Shown here piece after piece: positions 35,243 through 44,091 of a stretch of 64,000 nt of DNA (position 1 is its first letter; every line of letters starts with the position of its first letter). Source of the stretch: Fodinicurvata fenggangensis DSM 21160 (lineage in GTDB: Bacteria > Pseudomonadota > Alphaproteobacteria > Kiloniellales > DSM-21159); assembly GCF_000686045.1 (NCBI RefSeq), contig NZ_JMLV01000009.1:62001-126000 (forward strand), read 5' to 3'. Below the pieces are notes generated by a model. The model was not told the origin of the DNA. It searched no databases and saw only the letters and a list, made by a program, of their open reading frames with translations. The translations under genes were made by a program, and so were the position numbers.

Positions 35243-35956
35243 TCAGACGAGGGTGTGACTCAGCGTGCTTTCCGTAGGGCGGCGTTTACGTTCATAGAGC
35301 AACTGGTCGGCCTTGGCGAACAGGCTGGTTACGTCCGTCGTGCCGTCAAAGGTCTCGTATCCGAAACTGGCGCGAATGGAGATGGAGGTTCCGTTCCACT
35401 CCAGTTTCTGGCGATTGATCAGGTTCTCCAGCTTCTCGGTCAGGCTGTGGGCGAAAACCGGTGGCGTGCGGGGCATGAGGATCGCAAATTCGTCGCCGCC
35501 GATACGGCAGACGCAGTCATTCCGGCGGGTGTGCTGTTCCAGGGCATGGCCCACGTGACGCAGGATGATGTCACCGGCAATGTGACCGTGGGTGTCATTG
35601 ATCAGCTTGAAGTTGTCCAGATCGCAGAGCACGAGGATGCCCTTGTCCGCATGCCGTGAGGCGGCCGCCAGAATACGGTCCATGTTCTCGCGAAAGCCCC
35701 GCCGGTTGAGCAGGCCCGTCAATTCGTCGGTGACGGCCAGGCTTTCCAGGACCCGGATACGCTCGGCCTGGGCGGCGATCTGTCGCTTCTGGTCGGCCAG
35801 GCGAATGCGCAGGCGTTCAAGCAGGCTTTCTTCGTCCTCCTGAGTCAGGGCGGATTCTTCGGGGGATGGGTCGTGGATACCGCGCTGGCCAATCCGGTTC
35901 AGCAGGGTGGTATCTATTTCCTGTTCGTCATAAACGGCCAATGAACGCAAAACCAT
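35243..35956 (-). CDS. Diguanylate cyclase (GGDEF domain)
   Basis: 237 residues from the ATG at 35956, preceded by AAGGGA; an ORF start at 36268 would overlap the divergent EipB gene and adds unlikely sequence. The N-terminal part (about 1-70) contains a coiled coil (EESLLERLRIRLADQKRQIA); the GGDEF domain (about 75-225) has LTGLLNRRGF, DLDNFKLINDTHGH and RIGGDEFAILM. An RRND sequence five residues before GGDEF is a plausible RxxD inhibitory site. It makes cyclic-di-GMP. No sensor domain is visible. Confidence 0.92.
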   Translation of the reverse strand: MVLRSLAVYDEQEIDTTLLNRIGQRGIHDPSPEESALTQEDEESLLERLRIRLADQKRQIAAQAERIRVLESLAVTDELTGLLNRRGFRENMDRILAAASRHADKGILVLCDLDNFKLINDTHGHIAGDIILRHVGHALEQHTRRNDCVCRIGGDEFAILMPRTPPVFAHSLTEKLENLINRQKLEWNGTSISIRASFGYETFDGTTDVTSLFAKADQLLYERKRRPTESTLSHTLV

Positions 35957-36221
35957 CGATTTTCCCTTTCTTGATACGAGGGCGTTTGGAACGTCATAAG
36001 CAAGAAGCGGGCCAACAAGCGAGCGCTGGCTTCTGGGGCAAGCGAAGAAGCCTGCCAGGAGCTTTTCAGGGTTGTTCATGGCAGGAACTGCCGAGCTGCG
36101 CGCTGAGGCGGGAAAATCCTGCCGGGTTTCGGCTTGTTTTTCGTGTTGCACAAGCCTGTCCGTGATAGACTTCTGAGGCGTGATGCAAGGGCAGGGCCCG
36201 TGAATTGAATGGGGAGCGGCA

Positions 36222-37097
36222 GTGACGAGTCCGAATGGACAAGCCATGAAGGTTTCGGCTGTATGCATGTTTGCAGGAGGGGGGCTTCTTTACGGCAGCG
36301 TCTTGCTGCTGGTTACAGTGCTGTCGAGCGCAGAGGCTGCAACCCCCTTTCCCAACTCGGTCGCCGACTTCCAGCCGCATCGCGCCACTTATGACCTGAC
36401 ACTTGAGCGTGCGCAGAGCGGTCCCGATATAGCGGCGGCCACAGGGCGCCTGCAGTTCGAATGGGCCGATGGCTGTTCCGGGTGGACGGTCAACCAGAGT
36501 TCACGCATCTTCCTGGAACGCAGCGAAGGACCGATTGTGGATTTCGGTTGGGCCATCTCGTCCTGGGAATCCAAGAAAGGTGATCATTACCGCTTCTCGA
36601 TCCGTCACTTTGCCAATGGGCAGAAGATGGATGAAAGCCAGGGAGAGGCCCATTTGACGGCTCCGGGCCAGAAGGGCGAGGCCGTGTTCAACACGCCAAT
36701 CCGGCGCGAAGTCGCGTTGCCCGCCAATACGGTTCTGCCCAGTTGGCACAGCTTTGAACTTCTGGACCGCCTTCAGCGCGACGACTTGCCACTGTGGCGC
36801 ATGGTCTTCGATGGATCTGGCGAGAGTGACGGATATGCAGGCATATCGGTCTACAAGCTGCGAAGTTATTCGGCCGAGGAAGCCTTCAGTGAGTTCGAGC
36901 CCTTGCGCGAACAGCCGTCCTGGCGTTTGCAGATGGCCTATTTCGAGCCCGAGCCTGATGCTGTGCTGCCGATCAATGAGCAGACGTTACGTCTCTACCG
37001 TAACGGTATCGCCGACGAACTGCGCTTCGACTACGGAGACTTCACGTTGGAAGGGCACCTGGCCAAGCTTGAGGCGCTTCCCGACGCCGGTTGTTGA
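36222..37097 (+). CDS. eipB: EipB-like periplasmic envelope protein (DUF1849)
   Basis: 291 residues with a signal peptide (hydrophobic residues 15-35, cleavage after AEAA near 39). The mature part is beta-rich: HRATYDLTLERAQSG, ADGCSGWTVNQSS near 81, HSFELLDRLQRDDLPLW near 176 and YGDFTLEGHLAKLEALPDAGC at the end. Two cysteines, near residue 84 and at the C-terminus, match the conserved disulfide of Brucella EipB, which maintains cell-envelope integrity. Divergent from the diguanylate cyclase. An N-terminal alternative ATG at 36246 exists. Confidence 0.85.
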   Translation: MTSPNGQAMKVSAVCMFAGGGLLYGSVLLLVTVLSSAEAATPFPNSVADFQPHRATYDLTLERAQSGPDIAAATGRLQFEWADGCSGWTVNQSSRIFLERSEGPIVDFGWAISSWESKKGDHYRFSIRHFANGQKMDESQGEAHLTAPGQKGEAVFNTPIRREVALPANTVLPSWHSFELLDRLQRDDLPLWRMVFDGSGESDGYAGISVYKLRSYSAEEAFSEFEPLREQPSWRLQMAYFEPEPDAVLPINEQTLRLYRNGIADELRFDYGDFTLEGHLAKLEALPDAGC

Positions 37098-37114
37098 GGC
37101 GTGTGCCGGCCAAC

Positions 37115-38395
37115 TCATGAGGTGAAGCTGCGGCCCTTCCGCACTGCCGGCGTGCCCAGTTTGCGGTTCAGGCCATCGACTGCCTTCTCGACGGCAATTC
37201 GCCGCGTACGTTGCGGGTCCAGGAAGTCTGGTGGATCCGCCAGTTCGCCGGGGACCAGATCGGCGGCACCTATGCCGATCAGACGATAGCCTCCGGCTTT
37301 CCAGTTCTCATCCAGCAGCCTGCCGCCTGTCTCATAGAGGGTTTCGGCCGACTGCGTGGGTGCAAAGAGCTGTCGGCTGCGTGTCTGCAGGCGAAAGTCG
37401 GCCAGCCGAAGTTTCAGTGTGACGGTCTTACCGGCTACCTCCTTGTCCCTGAGGCGGCGGGCGACCTTTTCGCAAAGTAGCCAGAGATGGCGGCGCAAGC
37501 TGTCCAGATCCTGGATGTCCTGTTCGAAAGTGGTTTCCGATGACAGGCTCTTGGCCGGGGCATCGGCTTCCACCGGACGTGGGTCCTGGCCACGGGCAAA
37601 GAGATAGAGGCGACGGCCCATGGCGCCATAACGCGCCATCAGCTCACTTTCCTCATAGGGCAGAAGGTCCTGAACAAAGCGTATGCCGTCCGAGAGCAGC
37701 TTCTTCTGAAGGGCCCCGCCTACCCCCCAGAGGATCGAGACCGGCTTGTCCGCCAGGAAATCTGCCGCCTCGGCTGTGCCTATGACAGCGAAGCCGCGTG
37801 GCTTGTCCAGGTCCGATGCAATCTTAGCCAGCAGCTTGCAGTTGGAGAGTCCGATGGAGACTGAAACCCCCAGGTCGCGTTCGATCTCGTTCGCCAGGCG
37901 GGCCAGGCTCTGGGCCGGTGCAGCGTGGTGCAGGCGGCTGGTCCCGGCAAGATCCAGGAAAGCCTCGTCCAGGGATAGCGGTTCGATTTGCGGCGTGAGT
38001 GCCGACATGCGGTCTCGGATGCCCCGGGAAACCTCGCGGTACTTGTTCATGTCCGGTTTCAGGACCACGGCATCCGGGCAGAGGGAGAGCGCCTTGAACA
38101 TGGGCATGGCACTGCGCACGCCGTAGAGGCGTGCGACATAGCAAGCGGCCGAGACGACTCCGCGTTGGCCACCCCCGACAATCACAGGCTTCTCGCGCAG
38201 CTCAGGTCGGTCACGCTTCTCGACGCTGGCATAGAAGGCATCGCAGTCAAGATGTGCAAAGCTCAGGCTGCCCAGTTCGCGATGGCGCACGAGACGGCGT
38301 GCGCCACAGGAGGGGCAGCGTCGGACGGAGGTTGTCGGTGTCGTCAAGGCTGTGCAGTCGCGACAGAGGACCTGCACCGCTTCGGCTTCCTGCAC
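37115..38395 (-). CDS. dinB: DNA polymerase IV (DinB, Y-family) with N-terminal zinc-ribbon extension
   Basis: 426 residues. An N-terminal Cys motif (C11, C14, C27, C30) precedes the polymerase, a feature of an alphaproteobacterial DinB group. The catalytic core has LDCDAFYASVEKRDRPELR at 49-67 and SLDEAFLDLAG near 143, with its active-site Asp/Glu. Helix-hairpin-helix (SILWGVGGALQKKL) and little-finger regions follow. It does translesion and error-prone synthesis. No LexA box of the GTTC-N7-GTTC type is visible upstream. It is convergent with the EipB gene, 17 bp apart. Confidence 0.92.
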   Translation of the reverse strand: MQEAEAVQVLCRDCTALTTPTTSVRRCPSCGARRLVRHRELGSLSFAHLDCDAFYASVEKRDRPELREKPVIVGGGQRGVVSAACYVARLYGVRSAMPMFKALSLCPDAVVLKPDMNKYREVSRGIRDRMSALTPQIEPLSLDEAFLDLAGTSRLHHAAPAQSLARLANEIERDLGVSVSIGLSNCKLLAKIASDLDKPRGFAVIGTAEAADFLADKPVSILWGVGGALQKKLLSDGIRFVQDLLPYEESELMARYGAMGRRLYLFARGQDPRPVEADAPAKSLSSETTFEQDIQDLDSLRRHLWLLCEKVARRLRDKEVAGKTVTLKLRLADFRLQTRSRQLFAPTQSAETLYETGGRLLDENWKAGGYRLIGIGAADLVPGELADPPDFLDPQRTRRIAVEKAVDGLNRKLGTPAVRKGRSFTS

Positions 38396-38460
38396 CGTGA
38401 AGGGCTCCTGAATCGGGCAAAAACGGCATTGCTACGGGTTATATGGTTTTCAATCCGTAA

Positions 38461-38474
38461 GCTTAACGTTAAGC
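38461..38474. promoter_or_regulatory. 14-bp perfect palindrome between dinB and divK
   Basis: GCTTAACGTTAAGC in the 242-bp space between the divergent dinB (38395) and divK (38638) genes. It contains TTAA-N2-TTAA, not the N7 spacing of CtrA. The binding protein is unknown. Confidence 0.4.
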
Positions 38475-38506
38475 ATATGCCATGTAGTATATCTATGTGA
38501 TGGCTC

Positions 38507-38521
38507 TTAATCGAATGTTAC
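38507..38521 (+). promoter_or_regulatory. CtrA-like box upstream of divK
   Basis: TTAA-tcgaatg-TTAC matches the CtrA consensus TTAA-N7-TTAA at 7 of 8 fixed positions. A -10-like TATAGA lies 16 bp downstream (38538-38543), so the second half-site covers the -35 position as in CtrA-activated promoters. divK is a CtrA target in Caulobacter. Binding here is inferred. Confidence 0.5.
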
Positions 38522-38637
38522 CAATTTAGGGCGTCTTTATAGAGGGCGAGGAAGCCACGCCGTTTGGATTCGGCCATCCAGCAGCATGCGGGCGTCAGGA
38601 CGGGTGGCTTTTGGCAAAGACGAGGAATGAGGTTAGG

Positions 38638-39036
38638 ATGGACAACGTCGAGACGATGCCGGTGGCCAGCGACGCCAAGACAGTGCTCGTGGTTGAGGAC
38701 AATGAACTCAACATGAAGCTGTTTCACGATCTGCTGGAAGCGCATGGCTACAACATCCTTCAGACCAAGGACGGCATGGAGGCGTTGCGCATGGCGCGCA
38801 AGCACGTTCCGGACCTGATCCTGATGGACATTCAGCTCCCCGAGGTCTCGGGACTGGAAGTGACCAAGTGGATCAAGGAGGATGACGATTTGAGCGCCAT
38901 TCCCGTGATCGCGGTGACCGCTTTCGCCATGAAGGGCGACGAGGAGAAGATTCGGGAAGGCGGCTGCGAAGCCTATATTGCCAAGCCGATCTCTGTGGCG
39001 GACTTCCTGGAGACCATCAAGCGGTACCTGGATTGA
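38638..39036 (+). CDS. divK: Single-domain response regulator DivK
   Basis: 132 residues from the ATG at 38638; a TTG at 38611 is possible but less likely. A CheY-like receiver: acidic pocket E20 and D21, phosphoacceptor D64 ([11 protein letters not shown]), [12 protein letters not shown] and the conserved Lys in [12 protein letters not shown]. In alphaproteobacteria DivK controls the DivJ/PleC kinases and, through them, CtrA. The pleD gene begins 31 bp downstream, which supports the call. A CtrA-like box lies upstream. Confidence 0.93.
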   Translation: MDNVETMPVASDAKTVLVVEDNELNMKLFHDLLEAHGYNILQTKDGMEALRMARKHVPDLILMDIQLPEVSGLEVTKWIKEDDDLSAIPVIAVTAFAMKGDEEKIREGGCEAYIAKPISVADFLETIKRYLD

Positions 39037-39067
39037 AAGCAAACCGGAAAGCGGATCCGCGGGTCAG

Positions 39068-40453
39068 ATGAGCGCACGAATCCTTGTTGTGGATGACACG
39101 CCGGTCAATGTCCGGCTTCTGGAAGCAAAGTTGACGGCCGAGTACTTTGACGTGCTGACGGCGCATGACGGCCCAAGTGCGCTGGAGGTTGCCGAGCGCG
39201 AGGTGCCGGACGTCATCCTGCTGGACGTCATGATGCCGGGCATGGACGGCTTCGAGGTCTGCAGGCGCCTGCGCGAGAATCCCGCCCTGGGTCATATCCC
39301 TGTCGTGATGATCACGGCGCTGACGGATGTTTCGGACCGTGTCCGGGGTCTTGAAGCCGGGGCCGATGATTTCCTGTCAAAACCGGTCAACGACATTGCC
39401 CTCTTTGCCCGTGTGCGCTCTCTGGTGCGGCTGAAGACGCTGATGGATGAGTTGCGCGCCCGCCAGGCGGCGGCCGGAGTCAGCGTTGACGATCGCATCC
39501 AGATGGGGGCGATGGACGATCTGGAGGGGGCGCGTGTCCTGCTTGTCGATGGACAGAAGCAGCACGGGCAGCGGGTCAGCGACAAGCTGCGTGCAGCAGG
39601 CTATGACGTAACGCTCAGCCAGACGCTGCCGGAAGCCCAGCAACAAAGTTTCGTGGCGCCTTATTTCGACCTGATTATCGCCGGCATAGAGGTGGCGGGC
39701 GAGGATGGCCTGCGTTTCTGCAGCCAGTTGCGCAGTCATGAGGAAACGCGACACATCCCCATCCTGCTGGTGCTGGACGACATGGATTTGCCGCGCCTGG
39801 CCAAGGGTCTGGATCTTGGGGTCACGGATTACCTGTTCAAGCCGGTCGACAACAATGAACTGCTGGCGCGTGTACGCACCCAGGTCCGGCGCACGCATTA
39901 TCACAACCGTCTGCGCAGCATGCTGGATCAGGGCATGTCCATGGCCTATACGGATTCCCTGACCGGTACCTACAACAGGCGCTACATGAATAGCTACCTC
40001 GAGCGCAAGCTGCCGGAGATCAAAGAGACCGGAAAGCCATTGGCCTTGCTGATCTTCGACATAGATCACTTCAAGGAGGTCAACGACACCCACGGCCACG
40101 GTGTGGGGGACAAGATTCTTCGCGAGGTGTGCCGGCGCGTATCGGACAATGTGCGTGATTTCGACCTGCTCTCCCGTTTTGGAGGGGAGGAGTTTGTCCT
40201 GATCATGCCGAACACGACGACAGAGCAGGCCATGAGCATTGCCGAGCGCCTGCGCGAGCAGATTGGCTGTTTTGCAGTCGAGATCGATGAGGAGGTCGGT
40301 GAGCAGACTGTCACGGTCTCGATTGGCGTATCGGTCACGATCGATCCCAATACCAAGCCATCCACACTTCTGGAAGAAGCGGATCACGCGCTGTATGAAG
40401 CCAAGCGCGGAGGGCGCAATCGTGTGGTGATGTCGGAGACTGTGGCCGGTTAG
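39068..40453 (+). CDS. pleD: Response regulator/diguanylate cyclase PleD
   Basis: 461 residues from the ATG at 39068, giving MSARILVVDDTPVN. Two receiver domains: REC1 (1-125, phosphoacceptor D53, LLDVMMPGMDGF) and REC2 (about 157-275, divergent), then a GGDEF domain with DSLTGTYNRRYM and FGGEEFVLIMPN. RDFD five residues before GGEEF is the RxxD inhibition site. Phosphorylated PleD makes cyclic-di-GMP, controlling polar morphogenesis and motility. It follows divK by 31 bp, the known alphaproteobacterial pair. Confidence 0.95.
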   Translation: MSARILVVDDTPVNVRLLEAKLTAEYFDVLTAHDGPSALEVAEREVPDVILLDVMMPGMDGFEVCRRLRENPALGHIPVVMITALTDVSDRVRGLEAGADDFLSKPVNDIALFARVRSLVRLKTLMDELRARQAAAGVSVDDRIQMGAMDDLEGARVLLVDGQKQHGQRVSDKLRAAGYDVTLSQTLPEAQQQSFVAPYFDLIIAGIEVAGEDGLRFCSQLRSHEETRHIPILLVLDDMDLPRLAKGLDLGVTDYLFKPVDNNELLARVRTQVRRTHYHNRLRSMLDQGMSMAYTDSLTGTYNRRYMNSYLERKLPEIKETGKPLALLIFDIDHFKEVNDTHGHGVGDKILREVCRRVSDNVRDFDLLSRFGGEEFVLIMPNTTTEQAMSIAERLREQIGCFAVEIDEEVGEQTVTVSIGVSVTIDPNTKPSTLLEEADHALYEAKRGGRNRVVMSETVAG

Positions 40454-40723
40454 GCTGCCCTCGACTCGCTGCTCGTGATTGATACTGTCTGGCTGGTCAT
40501 GGTTTGCCGTGAACCAACTCCGCTCTGATGTTAGGCAGGTGACGTGATGTGTGATCGACGTCTTGGACGCAAGGGGTCGGGCAATATACGATTGTTTCGG
40601 GGTGTTGGCTGTTTGGCGACAATGTCGCAGGCGATAGAGTGCTGACGCTGCCCTTACGCCAGAAGCAATGGCATCAGGGCAAGATTTCTCGTCTGACGAT
40701 CAAGATTTTGTAAAGTACACGGT
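40454..40723. other. Intergenic region between pleD and patatin genes
   Basis: 270 bp without a supported gene. It should contain the pleD 3' end and the patatin promoter, but I could not place either confidently. A 32-codon frame (40547-40645) with a weak RBS was considered and not called. Confidence 0.5.
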
Positions 40724-41824
40724 ATGGTCCAGCAACAGCCCACCAAGAAGATCGATCTGGCGCTTCAGGGTGGCGGATCCCACGGGGCGCTGACCTGGGG
40801 AGTGCTCGACCGGATCCTGGAAGACGAACGCCTGGAGATCTCAGGCATCAGCGGGACCAGTGCGGGGGCAATGAATGCCGTCGTGCTGGCGCAAGGATTT
40901 CACCAGGGGGGGCGGAAAGGAGCGCGTGAGGCGCTCGCCACCTTCTGGGAGGCGGTGAGCGAGGCCGCACGCTTTTCGCCCGTGCAGAACAACTGGTGGA
41001 ACCGCCTCACCGGCGACTTCAACCTCAATAGTTCGCCTGTCTATCTGTTCTTCGATAACCTGACGCGGCTGTTCTCGCCCTATGAACTTAATCCGTTTGA
41101 CATCAACCCGCTGCGCGAGCTCGTTTCCAGCACCGTCGACTTTGACCAGGTCAATTCCTGCGAGACGCCGAAGATCTTTGTCACAGCTACCAACGTGCGC
41201 AGCGGCCAGGCGCAGATCTTTAGCCAGCCGCACCTGACGGTCGAGACGATCATGGCTTCGGCCTGCCTGCCGACGGTGTACCAGGCGGTGGAGATCGATG
41301 GCGAAGCCTATTGGGACGGCGGCTATATCGGCAATCCGGCGCTTCACCCCCTCGTCGACCAGACCGACTGCCGCGACATGGTCATTGTCCAGATCAATCC
41401 CATGATCCGAGAGGAATTGCCGCGCACTGGACACGAGATCCTCAACCGGGTGAACGAGATCAACTTCAATTCCAGCCTCATCAAGGACCTGAGGACGATC
41501 CATCTGCTGCACAGACTCATCGAGGCCGAGGGGCTCGAGGCGGAGCGTTACCGCGATATGCGGATCCATCTCATCCATGCCGATGAGGCGCTGAAGGATC
41601 TGGATTCCTCCAGCAAGCTCAACGCCGAATGGGAATTTCTCAGCTACCTGCACGAGAGTGGTCGAGCTTTGGCGAACGGCTGGCTCGAGGAAAATTTTGA
41701 CGGGCTCGGTGTGCGTTCCACCTTTGATCTCGACGCGCTGTTCGCCGATTCGCTGCGGCCGGCAAGCGGGTCCGAACCATCGAAAACTCCAGAACAGTCG
41801 AGCACCAACTACTCAGCGGAGTAG
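40724..41824 (+). CDS. Patatin-like phospholipase
   Basis: 366 residues. A patatin domain near the N-terminus: oxyanion loop QGGGSHGALTWGVLDR (15-30), nucleophile S46 in GTSAG (44-48) and the DGGYIGNPALHPL Asp near 203. This Ser-Asp dyad enzyme probably hydrolyses acyl esters of phospholipids. No signal peptide is seen. The upstream 270 bp hold no supported gene. There is no clear SD sequence before the ATG. Confidence 0.9.
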   Translation: MVQQQPTKKIDLALQGGGSHGALTWGVLDRILEDERLEISGISGTSAGAMNAVVLAQGFHQGGRKGAREALATFWEAVSEAARFSPVQNNWWNRLTGDFNLNSSPVYLFFDNLTRLFSPYELNPFDINPLRELVSSTVDFDQVNSCETPKIFVTATNVRSGQAQIFSQPHLTVETIMASACLPTVYQAVEIDGEAYWDGGYIGNPALHPLVDQTDCRDMVIVQINPMIREELPRTGHEILNRVNEINFNSSLIKDLRTIHLLHRLIEAEGLEAERYRDMRIHLIHADEALKDLDSSSKLNAEWEFLSYLHESGRALANGWLEENFDGLGVRSTFDLDALFADSLRPASGSEPSKTPEQSSTNYSAE

Positions 41825-41838
41825 TACGGCTGATACTG

Positions 41839-41859
41839 GGCACCATTGCACTTGGTGCC
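41839..41859 (+). terminator. Possible weak terminator after the patatin gene
   Basis: Stem GGCACCA (41839-41845) and TGGTGCC (41853-41859) with a 7-nt loop, 14 bp past the stop. The following TTAACCTT has only a short T content, so termination would be weak. Confidence 0.4.
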
Positions 41860-42013
41860 TTAACCTTCCCTATCACAGCGCTGCCGTCCGGCCCGTATGC
41901 GCCCGGGTTTCCTGCACCCTACGGCGCAGAGTATGGCCACATCAGGTGGCCTGTCACCAATCCGAGCGGCCTGACCAAGAAGGCGAATTTCCGGCGAATG
42001 AGACTTGCGAGGG

Positions 42014-42055
42014 CAAAAAAGCTGAACCGCCTTCTCCCCGGGGAAAAGGCGGTTC
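42014..42055 (-). terminator. Intrinsic terminator of rpmG
   Basis: On the minus strand a 10-bp stem GAACCGCCTT / AAGGCGGTTC (42055-42046 and 42033-42024) closes a C/G-rich loop, followed by a run of six T (42020-42015). It lies about 57 bp past the rpmG stop. Confidence 0.85.
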
Positions 42056-42111
42056 CACACGACCGCATGAAAAACTCTGTGGCAGCTGGGCGCTTGCCCG
42101 GCCGCAGAGCC

Positions 42112-42279
42112 TCACTTCATCTTGGATTCCTTGAACTCCACGTGCTTGCGCACGACGGGATCATACTTGCGGAAGCTCATCTTCTCGGTCTGGTTCCGCG
42201 GGTTCTTCTTCTTGACATAGAAGTAACCGGTATCCGCGGTGCTGACGAGCTTGATCCACTGGGTGACGGGCTTCGCCAT
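42112..42279 (-). CDS. rpmG: 50S ribosomal protein L33
   Basis: 55 residues: [20 protein letters not shown], then [33 protein letters not shown] and KMK. This is the complete L33 sequence, of the type without zinc-binding Cys pairs. The ATG at 42279 has GGAAGGAAATC upstream. It is a monocistronic small gene with a strong terminator downstream. Confidence 0.96.
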   Translation of the reverse strand: MAKPVTQWIKLVSTADTGYFYVKKKNPRNQTEKMSFRKYDPVVRKHVEFKESKMK

Positions 42280-42371
42280 CTTGATTTCCTTCCGGGGTCG
42301 AATCTGTAACTTTGGCGGCGGACATTAGCGGGCAAGACGCACAAGTCAAGGAAAGATCGTGGTTATTTTCC

Positions 42372-43997
42372 TCAAGGCTGCCCGCCTGGATTTCCACGGG
42401 ACTCGTCGACGATCCGTTGGGCGGTGTTCGGGGCACCGCGGCGTGCATGCGAGAGTATGCCCGGATCTTCCAGCAGCTTGAGGGCGATCTCGATATCGGT
42501 TTCGTCCAGGCTGTCGCTGGTGGGGCAGATGGAGCGGAACTCGGCGAGCGCCAGGTCGTTCTCCCGGTCGATATCGCGCTTGCGCTGGTGGGGATTCGAT
42601 ATCAGGCCTTCCAGCGGAAGCTCGCTGACGGCTTGTTCCCCATCGCTTGAATCCGTGCTGGTACAGACATTGGGAAGCACGCCACGGCGGTCAAGCGAAT
42701 AACCGGCGGGCGCATGAAAGGTGGCCCAGGTCAGGGTCAGTTCGCCCTCGTTGGGCAGGCGCAGGACCGTCTGGACCGTTCCCTTGCCATAGGAGTTGCT
42801 GCCGACCACGATTCCCCGCTCCGTATCCTGGAGGGCCGCCGCGACAATCTCGGCGGCCGAAGCGGAATTGCCATTGATCAGAACCAGAACGGGAACCTCG
42901 GGAATCTGGGCATCCCGTTTGGCCTCGAAGTACTGGTGGCTGTCGGGATGGCGGCCATGCGTCGAAACAATACGGCCTTCACCCACGAATAGGTCTGAGA
43001 CAAAGACGGCCTGATCCAGAAGGCCACCCGGGTTGCTGCGCAGGTCCAGGATAAAACCGCGCAGGCGGCTGCCCATTTCGCGCTCTGCCTGCTTGAGCTT
43101 CGTCCTGAGTGTTTCGGTCGTATCGTGGTTGAAGCCGCTGATGCGGAAATAGGCGACATCGTCCAGGGGCTCGTACTCGACAGTCTGGGGCACGATGTGT
43201 GCGCGCTCGACGACCAGCTCAAGCTCGCGCCAGGTGTCCTCGACATCACCCGGCCGATGGATGCCCAGGGTGACCCGGCTTCCAAGCGGTCCGCGCAGGC
43301 GCTTGACCACCTCTTCCTGGGAAAGCTTCGGCGCGGGTATGCCATCGATAGTGACGATCACGTCCCAGTCGTCCATACCGGCCCTTTCGGCGGGACTGCC
43401 ATCCATCACGTTTACGACTTCCACGCCCTTGTCGATCAACTGGATGCGCACGCCGATACCACCGAACCCATCCCGGTTGGCGCGGTTTTCGCGCGCTTCT
43501 TCAGGCGTGGCGTAGCGGGAGTAGCCGTCAAGCGGCTCAATCATGCCCTCGAACACCGTTTCGTAGAGGGCTTCGCTTTTGGCCTCGGCGATTTTCGGGG
43601 AAATCTCACGGGTATCTTCAATGATCGTGGCGGTCAGCTTGCCCCAGAGGTCGACCCGATTGTCCTGTGGCAGTCCATAGCTTTGTACCGTCTCGCTGCG
43701 CTGCTTCAGAAGGAATTTGTCCGCCTCGCGGACAACCGAGATCTCCCCATCCATGTCTTGAAGCTTCTGGAGTCCGGAGAAGGCCAGGGTTTCGATGGGG
43801 ATGTCCTGGATATAAACAGCATTGATATCCTGGTAGCCGGTGGCAAACATATAGCGTGCCGCCGTCTGGTCATAGCCTTCCTGGCCTTGCGTGACCGGTC
43901 CGGACGCACAGGATGCCAGGACGAGGGCCATCAAGACCGCCAGGAAGGCCAGTCGCGCATATCCCGTCGAACCGAAACGCATTGTCGTCATATCCAT
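42372..43997 (-). CDS. Lipoprotein S41-family carboxy-terminal processing protease
   Basis: 541 residues. A lipobox LASC puts the lipid-modified Cys at residue 30. A PDZ domain (about 190-270, GGIGVRIQLIDKGVEVVNVM) precedes the S41 protease domain, with nucleophile Ser in INGNSASAAEIVAAALQ near 383 and base Lys in GSNSYGKGTVQTVL near 412. As a membrane-anchored periplasmic CtpA-type enzyme it should trim or degrade envelope proteins. An inverted repeat, GCAACAC-N6-GTGTTGC, lies 10 bp upstream of the start (44007-44026). Confidence 0.9.
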   Translation of the reverse strand: MDMTTMRFGSTGYARLAFLAVLMALVLASCASGPVTQGQEGYDQTAARYMFATGYQDINAVYIQDIPIETLAFSGLQKLQDMDGEISVVREADKFLLKQRSETVQSYGLPQDNRVDLWGKLTATIIEDTREISPKIAEAKSEALYETVFEGMIEPLDGYSRYATPEEARENRANRDGFGGIGVRIQLIDKGVEVVNVMDGSPAERAGMDDWDVIVTIDGIPAPKLSQEEVVKRLRGPLGSRVTLGIHRPGDVEDTWRELELVVERAHIVPQTVEYEPLDDVAYFRISGFNHDTTETLRTKLKQAEREMGSRLRGFILDLRSNPGGLLDQAVFVSDLFVGEGRIVSTHGRHPDSHQYFEAKRDAQIPEVPVLVLINGNSASAAEIVAAALQDTERGIVVGSNSYGKGTVQTVLRLPNEGELTLTWATFHAPAGYSLDRRGVLPNVCTSTDSSDGEQAVSELPLEGLISNPHQRKRDIDRENDLALAEFRSICPTSDSLDETDIEIALKLLEDPGILSHARRGAPNTAQRIVDESRGNPGGQP

Positions 43998-44091
43998 TCA
44001 TGCCACGCAACACCTGCAAGTGTTGCTCATACTGCTTCACTTTTACAAGAAAGCAAGGATTGGGCCAGTCTTTTGTGCGGCGCAGCGGATT

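Noticed and set aside
40547-40645. A 32-codon frame between pleD and the patatin gene, with an AGGTGA 5 bp upstream
   Set aside because: No recognisable sequence, ordinary composition, and such short frames occur by chance.
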